NCBI RefSeq assembly: GCF_014190805.1
Contig: NZ_JACHVQ010000001.1
Coordinates: 1,240,001-1,304,000, forward strand
Reading direction: 5' to 3'
DNA length: 64,000 nucleotides
Source: Flexivirga oryzae
GTDB lineage: Bacteria > Actinomycetota > Actinomycetes > Actinomycetales > Dermatophilaceae
The notes below the pieces were generated by a model that saw nothing but the letters and a program-made list of their open reading frames with translations, ran no database searches and had not been told where the DNA came from. The position numbers and the translations under genes were made by a program. Position 1 is the first letter of the stretch, and every line of letters begins with the position of its first letter. Positions 1-7,764 of this stretch are shown here, piece by piece.

Positions 1-1
1 G

Positions 2-367
2 ACCTTCGTCACGGCGCCGACGACCCCGGACCCGTCGAACCCGAATGTCGTCATACCCGCCTCGAATGCGCCGGCGCTGTTCGCCAGGATCGCCTCCGAC
101 ACCAGCCTCACCCGGGCGACCGTCGGTGCATCGGAACGGAGCACGCACGCCTCGAGTGCCGCGGCGCCCACGCCGCGGGCGAGCACTCGTGCCGGCACGC
201 GGACCGGCGTCGGGACGGTTGCCGGCGACGACGACGCGACAACGGTGTCGTCGGCGACCGGCTGCGCCCAGGTGAGCACGGAGCGAACGGTCACGGTCAA
301 CGGTCTGGCGATGACACCGACCCAGGCGTACCAGCTCGCCGCCGCGACCCCTGACTCGGCGCCGTGA
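2..367 (+). CDS. C-terminal part of an unknown protein, cut by the window edge
   Basis: An open frame runs from the first bases to a TGA at 365-367 and encodes about 121 residues with no start inside the window. The composition is Ala/Thr/Ser/Pro-rich with stretches of small residues, as in an exported or wall-linked tail, and it ends in QLAAATPDSAP. I recognise no domain. The frame has GC-rich third positions, which favours it being real over the shorter overlapping frame at 45-275. No function is proposed. Confidence 0.4.
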   Translation, partial: TFVTAPTTPDPSNPNVVIPASNAPALFARIASDTSLTRATVGASERSTHASSAAAPTPRASTRAGTRTGVGTVAGDDDATTVSSATGCAQVSTERTVTVNGLAMTPTQAYQLAAATPDSAP

Positions 368-523
368 CCGGCCCGGCGCCCGGCCGGACTGGTGCTGTTG
401 TGACGGATGGGGCAGAATAGGCCGCACAACCGCACAAGCACGTGTCGCACCGCATTGATGCCGGACCGCCAGCCGCGAGGTCGTTGGGGAAGACGTCCCT
501 CGCAACGTTGTCAGGAGGCCCGG

Positions 524-1039
524 ATGTCTGCCGCTAATGCGCGTGCCGTGACCCGCGGGGTGGTGTTCGTACACTCCACCCCGGCCGCGCTCTGCCCCCA
601 TATCGGGTGGGCGCTGGAGAGCGTGCTCGGCGCGGCCGCACCCATCGAGTGGATCAAGCAGCCGGTGGCGCCGGGCACGGTGCGCACCGAACTGTCCTGG
701 ATGGGCGAGCCCGGCACCGGGGCCAAGCTGGCCAGCACACTGCGCGGCTGGGTCGACGTCCGCTACGAGGTCACCGAGGAGCCCAGCCCCGGCTGTGACG
801 GCTCACGCTGGTCGCACACGCCGGCACTCGGCATACATCACGCATGGACCGCCGCGTCGGGGGACGTGGTCGTGGGTGAGGACCGGCTGCGTTCCGCGCT
901 CGCGGCGAGCAAGGGTGACCCGGAGTTGTTCCGCGCCGAGATGGCCGAGCTGCTCGGCACCGCCTGGGACCAGGAGCTCGAGCCGTTCCGGTATGCCGGG
1001 GAGGGCGCGCCGGTGCGCTGGCTGCACCGCGTCTCCTGA
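524..1039 (+). CDS. DUF3145 family protein
   Basis: This 171-residue protein begins MSAANARAVTRGVVFVHSTP and resembles the actinobacterial DUF3145 family, whose role is unknown. The ATG at 524 is chosen over the upstream in-frame ATG at 407 because AGGAGG lies at 513-518, five bases ahead, and because the family normally starts near the VxVHSTP segment. In streptomycetes, as I recall, the gene also lies close to the fabD-fabH-acpP-fabF block, as here. It faces the sigma-factor operon tail to tail with a gap of six bases. Family assignment is from memory of the sequence pattern. Confidence 0.8.
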   Translation: MSAANARAVTRGVVFVHSTPAALCPHIGWALESVLGAAAPIEWIKQPVAPGTVRTELSWMGEPGTGAKLASTLRGWVDVRYEVTEEPSPGCDGSRWSHTPALGIHHAWTAASGDVVVGEDRLRSALAASKGDPELFRAEMAELLGTAWDQELEPFRYAGEGAPVRWLHRVS

Positions 1040-1045
1040 GAGCGT

Positions 1046-2116
1046 TCAGCGCGTCGGCGCGGTGCTCGGCGGATCGCTCTTGCCCGGGTCCCACGTGCCG
1101 TAGTTGGAGACGATCGTGGGCGTGGCCGCCTTGGTCGCCGCCCGGTACCGAGCGGTCACCAGGTCCCATCGGGTGCCGGGAAGGTGCGCCACTCGCACGA
1201 CCGCACCCGGCACGGCCGGTGACAACCGTGCGTCCGCCACGCCACGCGGATAGAGACCGGCGACGATGAAGTCGGCAACCTTGTCGTTACCGGCGACGCC
1301 CTCGCCGACCGAGTAGCCGCGGGCGCGCACCATGCCCTCACTGTGCCGGCCGACGATCCCCAGCGCACCGAGTCCGCTGAAGTAGTAGAACGTGGCTCCG
1401 TCCTGTCGGAGCACGGCCGGTCGTTCACCGGTGCTCGCCCCGATGGTGCCGTTCACCTCCCGCCAGATCACCGCCTGCACCGGGCTCGTGAGGCGTCGCG
1501 AGGTCTCCACCAACGCGACGGACGTGCCGTCCGCGAGTGTTGAGGCCACCGAGTCGGCGGACCCGTAACCGTCGTCGTCGGTCACCAGGGTGACCACCAC
1601 GGTGTTCGACGGAATCCGCACCGCCACGATCCCGCGGGTCTTGTCTGAGGACTGGAACAGGCCCGAAGCCCCGCCTCCCGTCCGGTGCAGGTCGACGGTG
1701 GTGCCCTGATCGACCCGCGCCACCCGTAACCCGGATGCGGAGCTGCTCACCTGATAGGTCGCCGGGTTGCCGCTGTCACCGGTGCCGTGGGCCGTCGGCG
1801 GGTAGAGGCTCACCCGTCCGTCGCCCAGGTTGCCGACGGCGCCGTCCCGCGCGAAGAGCCCGGTCGTGAGCGGCTTCGTCGTGCTGGTGTGCCCAGCCGG
1901 AATCGGCCCGGACCGGTCGACGGCGCGCGTCGCCAGCCAGCCGCTCGGCGCCAGCACGAGCAGTGCGGCGACGGCCACGCCGATCACCTGTGCCCGGCGG
2001 CGGCGCACCCGGCGGCGGCCGCCGTCCAGCACGCCGGCACTGTCGACCTGCATCGCGGGGAACTGGGTGTTCGCCAACAGCGCTCGCACGTCGTGGGTGT
2101 TGGATCCGTTGCTCAT
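1046..2116 (-). CDS. Single-pass membrane protein paired with the ECF sigma factor
   Basis: The 356-residue product starts MSNGSNTHDVRALLANTQ, has an Arg-rich stretch (GGRRRVRRRRAQ) near residues 33-44 and then one hydrophobic helix (about 45-65), followed by a long extracytoplasmic part. The ATG at 2116 overlaps the stop of the sigma-factor gene as ATGA, so the two are translationally coupled. A short cytoplasmic N-terminus, one membrane helix and this position suit a sensor or regulator of the sigma factor, but I see no canonical zinc anti-sigma motif (HxxxCxxC). The outer part has no domain I can name. An anti-sigma role is inference from context only. Confidence 0.75.
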   Translation of the reverse strand: MSNGSNTHDVRALLANTQFPAMQVDSAGVLDGGRRRVRRRRAQVIGVAVAALLVLAPSGWLATRAVDRSGPIPAGHTSTTKPLTTGLFARDGAVGNLGDGRVSLYPPTAHGTGDSGNPATYQVSSSASGLRVARVDQGTTVDLHRTGGGASGLFQSSDKTRGIVAVRIPSNTVVVTLVTDDDGYGSADSVASTLADGTSVALVETSRRLTSPVQAVIWREVNGTIGASTGERPAVLRQDGATFYYFSGLGALGIVGRHSEGMVRARGYSVGEGVAGNDKVADFIVAGLYPRGVADARLSPAVPGAVVRVAHLPGTRWDLVTARYRAATKAATPTIVSNYGTWDPGKSDPPSTAPTR

Positions 2117-2604
2117 CGCGTCACCTCCGGACGATCGAGCTGGGTGCGCAACTTGGCGAGCGCGCGGGACGCGGTGCTCTTGACCGTGCCGGTGCTGATG
2201 CCCAGGCACTCGGCGACCGAGTTCTCCGACTGGTCGCAGTAGTAGCGCAGTACGACGATTTCGCGCTCGCGGTCGGCGAGTGTCCCGAGCGCGCGCAGCA
2301 GCAGGTCGCGGTCGGCGGTGCTGTCGCGACTGGCTGCGGCGCTCTCCGGGAGTTCGTCGGTGACGACCTCGCGCCGGACCCGGCGCCACCGGTCGGTGCG
2401 CAGGTTGGTCAGCACCCGGCGCGCATAGGCCATCTCCTGGCCCTGGCGCAGTCGGCCCCAGCGGACGTAGACCCGCTCCAGCGTCTCCTGGACGAGTTCC
2501 TCGGCCAGGTGCTGGTCCCCGCTCAGCAGGTAGGCCATCCGCAGCAGCTGCGTCGACCTGTCGTCGACGAATCGCACGAAGGCGGTGTCATCCCGCCGCC
2601 GCAT
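2113..2604 (-). CDS. SigE-family ECF RNA polymerase sigma factor
   Basis: This 163-residue protein has the two-domain layout of ECF sigma factors. Region 2 includes LLSGDQHLAEELVQETLERV and the -10 recognition stretch around WGRLRQG, with RVLTNLRTDRWRR after it. Region 4 near residues 105-155 carries LADREREIVVLRYY and a helix-turn-helix with GISTGTVKS. The pattern fits the actinobacterial SigE-like family (about 160-180 residues). It overlaps the downstream membrane protein gene by four bases. A 68-base gap separates it from fabF on the same strand, so it may have its own promoter. Its regulon is unknown. Confidence 0.88.
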   Translation of the reverse strand: MRRRDDTAFVRFVDDRSTQLLRMAYLLSGDQHLAEELVQETLERVYVRWGRLRQGQEMAYARRVLTNLRTDRWRRVRREVVTDELPESAAASRDSTADRDLLLRALGTLADREREIVVLRYYCDQSENSVAECLGISTGTVKSTASRALAKLRTQLDRPEVTR

Positions 2605-2671
2605 CAGTGGCCCACCCCTGTCGTCATACCCCTTCCACGCACGGAGGCGGCAAAAGGTTGCGTGGGTCGAG

Positions 2672-3916
2672 TCAGACGGACTTCAGCACGATCGCGATGT
2701 TGTGCCCGCCGAAGCCGAAGGCGTTGCTCATCGCGGCCAGGTCGCCGTCCGGCAGCTTCCGGTGACCGTCGATGACCAGGTCGAGGTCGATCTCCGGGTC
2801 CACCTCGGTGGTGTTGATCGTCTGCGGCACGACCCGGTTGTGCAGCGTCTGGGCGAGGATGACCGCCTCGATCGCTCCCGCGGCACCCAGCAGGTGACCG
2901 GTCATCGACTTGGTGCCGGTGAGGCAGACGCCGTCGACGGCGCTGCCGAAGGCCCGCTTGATCGAGGTGATCTCGGCTGCGTCGCCGACCGGGGTGGACG
3001 TGGCGTGTGCGTTGACGTGGACGAGGTCCGACGGCTGCAGCCCGGTGTTGTCGATCGCCTCGTTCATGGCGCGCGCCTGACCGACGCCCTCGGGGTCACC
3101 GGCGGTGATGTGGTAGGCGTCGGCCGACATACCCAGGCCGCCGAACTCGGCGTAGATCTTCGCGCCGCGGGCGATCGCGTGCTCGTAGGACTCCAGCACG
3201 ACAACGCCCGCGCCCTCGCCGAGGAGGAAACCGTCGCGGTCCACGGCCCACGGCCGGGAGGCACCCTGCGGGTCGTCGTTGCGCTTGGACAGCGCCTGCG
3301 AGGCCGCGAAGCCGGCGATCGGCAGCGGGTGGATGGCGGCCTCGGTGCCGCCGGCGATCGCGACGTCGGCGCGACCCTCGCGGATCATGTTGGCCGCCAT
3401 ACCCATCGACTCGGCGCCGGAGGCGCACGCCGAGACGGCGGTGTGCGCACCCGCCCGGGCCTTGAACTCCAGGGAGATGTTGCCGGAGGCTGCGTTGGGC
3501 ATCAGCATCGGCACGGTCAGCGGGTAGACCCGCCGCGGGCCCTTCTCCTTCAGCACGTCGTACTGCGCGAGCAGCGTGTGGACGCCGCCGATGCCGGTGC
3601 CGACGGCCGCGAGCAGCCGCTCCGGTTCCACCTCGGGCGACCCTGCGTCCGCCCATGCCTCGCGCGCGGCGATCATGGCGTACTGCGCGAACGGATCCGC
3701 GCGGCGGATCTCGACCTTGGGCAGCACCTCGCTGGGATCCTGCTTGAGGCTCGCGGCGAAGGTGACGGGCAACTCGTAACGCTCGAGCCACTCCGGGGGC
3801 AGCGGCTTGGCACCGGACTCGCCGGCAAGCAGTGCTTCCCAGGTCTCCGGGGCCGTGCCACCGATCGGCGTGGTGGCGCCGAGGCCGGTGATGACGACGC
3901 GCTTGCGCTCACTCAT
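2672..3916 (-). CDS. fabF: Beta-ketoacyl-ACP synthase II
   Basis: This condensing enzyme of type II fatty acid elongation joins malonyl-ACP to acyl-ACP in the cytoplasm. The 414 residues are the usual length. The nucleophile is Cys164 in VSACASGAES; the two catalytic histidines lie in NAHATSTPVGD and GHLLGAAGA, with Lys just before in TGTKSMTG. The C-terminus holds the typical NAFGFGGHN loop. It is the last gene of the fabD-fabH-acpP-fabF series on the minus strand. A GAGGAG-type site precedes the ATG. It follows acpP after 147 bases, long enough for a second promoter. Confidence 0.96.
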   Translation of the reverse strand: MSERKRVVITGLGATTPIGGTAPETWEALLAGESGAKPLPPEWLERYELPVTFAASLKQDPSEVLPKVEIRRADPFAQYAMIAAREAWADAGSPEVEPERLLAAVGTGIGGVHTLLAQYDVLKEKGPRRVYPLTVPMLMPNAASGNISLEFKARAGAHTAVSACASGAESMGMAANMIREGRADVAIAGGTEAAIHPLPIAGFAASQALSKRNDDPQGASRPWAVDRDGFLLGEGAGVVVLESYEHAIARGAKIYAEFGGLGMSADAYHITAGDPEGVGQARAMNEAIDNTGLQPSDLVHVNAHATSTPVGDAAEITSIKRAFGSAVDGVCLTGTKSMTGHLLGAAGAIEAVILAQTLHNRVVPQTINTTEVDPEIDLDLVIDGHRKLPDGDLAAMSNAFGFGGHNIAIVLKSV

Positions 3917-4063
3917 GAAACTTCAGGCTCCTCAGACGGGGTGGGAGAGGTATGACGGAAACCATCGCGCGAGGTGGCGCCGCAGGGCGACGCCACCTCG
4001 CGCGGAGTTCACGCCGGGGTCGCTCCGAGGAACGACGCCCGTGGCCCGGGCCACGGACCTGGG

Positions 4064-4312
4064 TCAGCCCTGGGCGTTCTGGATGTACTTGACGGCGTCG
4101 CCGACGGTGGTGAGGTTCTTGACGTCGTCGTCGGGGATGCGCACGCCGAACTTCTCCTCGGCGTTGACGACGATCGTCATCATGGACAGCGAGTCGATGT
4201 CGAGGTCCTCGGTGAACGACTTGTCGAGCTGCACGTCGGCAGCGTCGACGCCGGTCTCTTCGTTCACGATGTCGGCAAGGCCCTGCAGGATCTCCTGCTC
4301 GCTCTGCGCCAT
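4064..4312 (-). CDS. acpP: Acyl carrier protein
   Basis: This 82-residue acidic protein carries growing acyl chains on a phosphopantetheine arm. The attachment serine is Ser41 in the DIDSLSM motif, the expected DSL site at the start of helix II. Length and charge fit AcpP. The ATG at 4312 follows AAGGAG at a good distance. It lies between fabH and fabF in the same direction; the 122-base gap after fabH contains one copy of a dispersed repeat. Confidence 0.96.
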   Translation of the reverse strand: MAQSEQEILQGLADIVNEETGVDAADVQLDKSFTEDLDIDSLSMMTIVVNAEEKFGVRIPDDDVKNLTTVGDAVKYIQNAQG

Positions 4313-4411
4313 GTCAGTGCTCCTTATTGCGTCGCTGGTCGTGGTGGATGCTCACCTTCGGTTGACCCGGATTACCCGCCGGGTCGCGGGAGGTTCGGGG
4401 ACGACTCTAGC

Positions 4412-4430
4412 CGGGGTCCCCGCGAAGTAT
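4412..4430. repeat. Partial copy of a dispersed repeat
   Basis: Nineteen bases here are identical to positions 20780-20798 in the leader of the thiamine operon. The core GGGGTCCCC is itself a palindrome and is followed by GCGAAGTAT. Only this half is present; the second hairpin arm seen at 20823-20833 is missing. It sits five bases beyond the 3' end of fabH, between fabH and acpP. It is probably a remnant of a genome-wide intergenic repeat, which is inference from two copies. Confidence 0.55.
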
Positions 4431-4434
4431 CGAA

Positions 4435-5505
4435 CTACGGCAACTCGATGACCTGCGCCGCGTAGGCCAGCCCCGCGCCGAAGCCGATCTGCAGCGCCAG
4501 GCCCCCGTGCGGGGCCTCGCCCTCGCGCAGCATGCGCTCGGTCGCGAGCGGGATGGACGCCGCGGAGGTGTTGCCGGTCTCGGCGATGTCGCGGGCGACC
4601 GGGATGTCCGCGGGCAGCTTCAACTGCTTGATCATCGCGTCGATGATGCGCATGTTCGCCTGGTGCGGGATGAAGACGTCCAGGTCGTCGGCGGTGATGC
4701 CGGCGGCGTCGATGGCCTGCTGCGCCACCGGTGCCATCGACCACACCGCCCAGCGGAACACCGACTGCCCGGCCATCGACAGCGAGGTGCCCGCGTAGGT
4801 CTCGCCCGGGTCGAGCGAGGCGGACTTGCCGGCCTCGGCCTCGTCGAACCACTGCTCGCGCAGGTCGGTCCACGGCTCGCGTTGCTGGATCGTCTCCCAC
4901 TTCTCGCCGTCCGAACCCCACACGGTCGGGCCGATCGCGGGGTGGTCGGACGGACCGACGATGGCGGCGCCGGCACCGTCGCCGAAGATGAACGCCGTGC
5001 CGCGGTCGTGGATGTCGGTGAACGCCGACAACTTCTCCACACCGACCACGAGGACGTTCTCGGCGCTGCCGCCGCGGACCATGTCCGCGGCGATCGAGAT
5101 GCCGTGGCAGTAGCCGGCGCAGGCGGCCGAGATGTCGAACGCGGGCACGCCGTTGGCGCCCAGCCGGGTCGCCAGCGCCGGCGCCGCCGCGGGGGTCTGG
5201 TAGGGGTGCGTGACGGTGGCGACGACGACCGCACTGATCCGGTCGGCGCCCATGCCGGCGGCTTGCAGCGCCTCCCGCGCGGCCGCTTCGGACATGTCGA
5301 CGACCGTCTCGTCGGGTCGCGCCCAGCGGCGGGACACGATGCCCGAGCGCTCCTGGATCCACTGGTCGGAGGAGTCGATCCAGGTGCAGACCTCCTCGTT
5401 GGTGATGACCCGCTCGGGACGGTAACCACCGACGCCGATGATGCGGGCGTAGCGCGCGCCGGACGGCGCGGACAGGGTGCCGGTGTGCTTCGGCTGGACG
5501 GTCAT
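4435..5505 (-). CDS. fabH: Beta-ketoacyl-ACP synthase III
   Basis: FabH starts fatty acid synthesis by condensing an acyl-CoA with malonyl-ACP. The 356 residues carry the catalytic triad: Cys129 in DISAACAGYCHG, His in FIPHQANMRI and Asn in ETGNTSAAS. The N-terminal extension of about 20 residues before RIIGVGGYRPER is longer than in E. coli but common in actinobacteria. The ATG at 5505 lies three bases after the fabD stop with GGGAG ahead of it, so fabD and fabH form an operon. Confidence 0.96.
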   Translation of the reverse strand: MTVQPKHTGTLSAPSGARYARIIGVGGYRPERVITNEEVCTWIDSSDQWIQERSGIVSRRWARPDETVVDMSEAAAREALQAAGMGADRISAVVVATVTHPYQTPAAAPALATRLGANGVPAFDISAACAGYCHGISIAADMVRGGSAENVLVVGVEKLSAFTDIHDRGTAFIFGDGAGAAIVGPSDHPAIGPTVWGSDGEKWETIQQREPWTDLREQWFDEAEAGKSASLDPGETYAGTSLSMAGQSVFRWAVWSMAPVAQQAIDAAGITADDLDVFIPHQANMRIIDAMIKQLKLPADIPVARDIAETGNTSAASIPLATERMLREGEAPHGGLALQIGFGAGLAYAAQVIELP

Positions 5506-5508
5506 GGA

Positions 5509-6459
5509 TCAGCTCCCTTGGGACGTGCCGGTGGTGTCGCCTGCGTGCTCGCGGATGAGGTCGCGTGCCTTGTCGAGGTCGTCCGGCGTCTTGACGGCGA
5601 CGCTCGCAACGCCGCGCATGCCGCGCTTGGCCAGCCCGACGAGCGTGCCCGCCGGGCACAGTTCGATCAGGCCGGTCACGCCGAGGTCGAGCATGGTCTG
5701 CATCGCCGCATCCCAGCGGACCGGGCCGGCGACCTGCGCGACCAGTCGGTCGAGGAACTCGCCGCCGCGCGCGACGGCCGCGCCGTCCTTGTTGGACAGC
5801 AGCGTCACCTGCGGGTCGTGGGTGGTGAGCGCCGCGGCGTGGGTCCGCAGCGCCTCGACCGCCGGTGCCATGTGCTCGGTGTGGAAGGCACCGGCGACCT
5901 GCAGCGGTATGACGCGGGCCTTGGCCGGTGGCGCCTCCTGCAGCGCCGCCAGTTCCTCCAGCGTGCCGGCCGCCACGATCTGGCCGGCGCCGTTGCGGTT
6001 GGCCGGGGTCAGCCCGTGCGACTCCAGGGTCGCGAGGACCTCGTCCTCGGCGCCGCCGAGGATCGCGGCCATCCCGGTGGGTGTGACGGCGGCGGCGCGC
6101 GCCATACCTCGTCCGCGTTCGGTGACGAAGCCCATGGCGTCGTCCTCGCTGAGCACCCCGGCCGCTGCGGCCGCGGTGATCTCCCCGACCGAGTGACCGG
6201 CCAGGGCCGCGCCGGCAGGCACCGCCGCGCCGTCGAGCAGGGCGGCCAGCGTGCCGAGCCCGGCGCCGACGATGAGCGGCTGGGCGACCGCGGTGTCCTT
6301 GATGGTCTCGGCATCCGAGGTGGTGCCGTGGGCGACCAGGTCGGTGTCGGCGACCTGCGACAGCCGTTGCAGGTGGTCGGCGAAACCGGGCACCTCCATC
6401 CAGGGGGAGAGAAAACCGGGGGTTTGCGAGCCCTGTCCAGGGCAGACGATCGCTAACAC
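5509..6459 (-). CDS. fabD: Malonyl-CoA:ACP transacylase
   Basis: FabD loads malonate onto AcpP. The 316-residue protein starts VLAIVCPGQGSQTPGF and has the nucleophile serine in LAGHSVGEITA. The frame is open up to 6543, but conservation begins at the GTG at 6459, so that start is preferred; residues before it look like translated leader. The start is odd: GGAGG ends only one base before the GTG, and codon 2 is TTA, a rare leucine codon in such DNA. The first gene of the fab operon, it lies downstream of the FasR-type site at 6513-6545. Confidence 0.92.
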   Translation of the reverse strand: MLAIVCPGQGSQTPGFLSPWMEVPGFADHLQRLSQVADTDLVAHGTTSDAETIKDTAVAQPLIVGAGLGTLAALLDGAAVPAGAALAGHSVGEITAAAAAGVLSEDDAMGFVTERGRGMARAAAVTPTGMAAILGGAEDEVLATLESHGLTPANRNGAGQIVAAGTLEELAALQEAPPAKARVIPLQVAGAFHTEHMAPAVEALRTHAAALTTHDPQVTLLSNKDGAAVARGGEFLDRLVAQVAGPVRWDAAMQTMLDLGVTGLIELCPAGTLVGLAKRGMRGVASVAVKTPDDLDKARDLIREHAGDTTGTSQGS

Positions 6460-6512
6460 CCCTCCACTGTGGCGGACGCGGGGCCGCGATGCCGTCGGCG
6501 AATCCGACGAAC

Positions 6513-6545
6513 CTTCGGAGGCTTCTTTGGAGGAATCCTCCAAAG
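6513..6545. promoter_or_regulatory. Three-copy operator, probable FasR binding site
   Basis: The nonamer CTTYGGAGG occurs at 6513-6521 and 6525-6533 as a direct repeat with a 12-base period, and again inverted at 6537-6545. The last two form a perfect 10-base inverted repeat around one base. The array lies 54-86 bases upstream of the fabD start and directly after the fasR gene, a position expected for an activator site. FasR-type regulators are known to activate the fab operon in streptomycetes. That this array is the FasR site is inference. Confidence 0.7.
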
Positions 6546-6570
6546 GGCGGATCGTGCGGACCGCTCGGTG

Positions 6571-7698
6571 TCAGAGTCGTGACAGCGCGAGCGCGAGCCG
6601 GACGGTGAACGCGTCGCGGGTGTCGGTCAGGTCGTAGCCGGTCAGTTCCGCGATCCGGCCGAGCCGGTAGCGCACCGTGTTCGGGTGCACGAACAACGCC
6701 CGCGACGTCGCCTCCAGGCCGCCGTTGTGCAGGTATGCCGGGACGGTCTCGCGCAGTGCCGGCCGGTCACGCAGCGGCCGGGTGACCTTGTCCACCAGCG
6801 CCCGGCGGGCCCGGGTGTCCCCGGCCAGTGCGCGCTCGGGCAGCAGTTCGCTCGCCGGGCAGGGGCGTGGCGCATCCGGCCAGGCGGCTGCGGCGGAGAA
6901 GCCGGACAGCGCCGCGCGGGCGCTGCGCCCGGCGGCATACAGGTGGGGGACACGGGGGCCGACCACGACGGCACCCTCACCCCACAGCTGCTGGAACCGG
7001 CCGGCGACGGTCAGGCCGTCGTCGACGCCGCCCAGGATGGCGATCAGCAGGTTGCGCTGCACCGACGCGAGCGCGACAAGACCCTCGTGGGATGCGTTGC
7101 GTCGCAATGCATCCAACGCCTCGGTGCCCGGTCCGTGGGGCGCCGCTCCGGCGATCACGATGACGCCCCGCACGTCGTTCCAGCCGAGCGCTGCGACTCG
7201 CGAACTGAGCTCGTCGTCGGCCTCCGCCCGCAGGACGGCATCGACCACGAGCGCCTCCAGGCGCGCGTCCCAGGCGCCGCGGGACTCCGCCGCCTGCGCG
7301 TAGACATGGGCGGCGGCGAACGCGATCTCCCGGGAGTAGGACAGGACCGCCTCCCGCAGCTGATGCTCCTCGCCGGGGGCCGCGAGCTGCGGGACGTGCT
7401 CCTCGACCACGTCGATGGCGGTGCGCACCATCTGCAGCGTCTGTTGCAGCGCGATGGTCCGGGTCAGCTCGCGCGGAGCCGTCGCGAACACGTCGATCGG
7501 CATCGGGGGAGACGTGCGCGGTTCGCGGTACCAGCTGATGAAGGCCGCGATGCCGGCCTGCGCGACGAGACCGACCCACGACCGCTCGTCGGCCGGCAAC
7601 CGGCGGTACCACTCGTAGCTCTCGTCCAGGCGGGCGATCGCAGCGGTGGACAGCAGGTCGGCGCTGCGCTGCAGTCGCTGCCCGGTGGTTGTGGACAT
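6571..7698 (-). CDS. fasR: PucR/CdaR-type activator of fatty acid synthesis (FasR-like)
   Basis: This 375-residue regulator ends with a PucR-type helix-turn-helix (LEATSRALFVHPNTVRYRLGR, about residues 330-350), preceded by a long GGDEF-like/CdaR regulatory region. FasR of Streptomyces, encoded just upstream of fabD, has this architecture and activates the fab operon; position and strand match. The ATG at 7698 has no ribosome binding site; instead TACGCT lies six bases ahead on the coding strand, so the message is probably leaderless. It is transcribed toward fabD. aceE lies 66 bases upstream on the same strand with a hairpin between them. Confidence 0.88.
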   Translation of the reverse strand: MSTTTGQRLQRSADLLSTAAIARLDESYEWYRRLPADERSWVGLVAQAGIAAFISWYREPRTSPPMPIDVFATAPRELTRTIALQQTLQMVRTAIDVVEEHVPQLAAPGEEHQLREAVLSYSREIAFAAAHVYAQAAESRGAWDARLEALVVDAVLRAEADDELSSRVAALGWNDVRGVIVIAGAAPHGPGTEALDALRRNASHEGLVALASVQRNLLIAILGGVDDGLTVAGRFQQLWGEGAVVVGPRVPHLYAAGRSARAALSGFSAAAAWPDAPRPCPASELLPERALAGDTRARRALVDKVTRPLRDRPALRETVPAYLHNGGLEATSRALFVHPNTVRYRLGRIAELTGYDLTDTRDAFTVRLALALSRL

Positions 7699-7717
7699 GT
7701 GCCAAGCGTAGACACGG

Positions 7718-7749
7718 CAGAAGGGCCCCGCCGGAGCGGAGCCCTTCTG
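7718..7749 (-). terminator. Hairpin between aceE and fasR
   Basis: A perfect 9-base stem pairs 7718-7726 (CAGAAGGGC) with 7741-7749, enclosing 14 bases. It lies just after the aceE stop (minus strand) and before the fasR start. There is no long T-run, but this is the only strong hairpin in the gap, so it is the likely aceE terminator. It would then leave fasR with its own promoter, the TACGCT element at 7705-7710. Confidence 0.65.
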
Positions 7750-7764
7750 TGTGGATCGGTCGGA

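Noticed and set aside
45..275. Plus-strand frame of 76 codons at the window start
   Set aside because: Arg/Pro-rich, no ribosome binding site, and overlaps the more credible frame ending at 367.
2635..2665. Hairpin CCACGCA/TGCGTGG as fabF terminator
   Set aside because: Only a 7-base stem with a long loop and no T-run; too weak to list.
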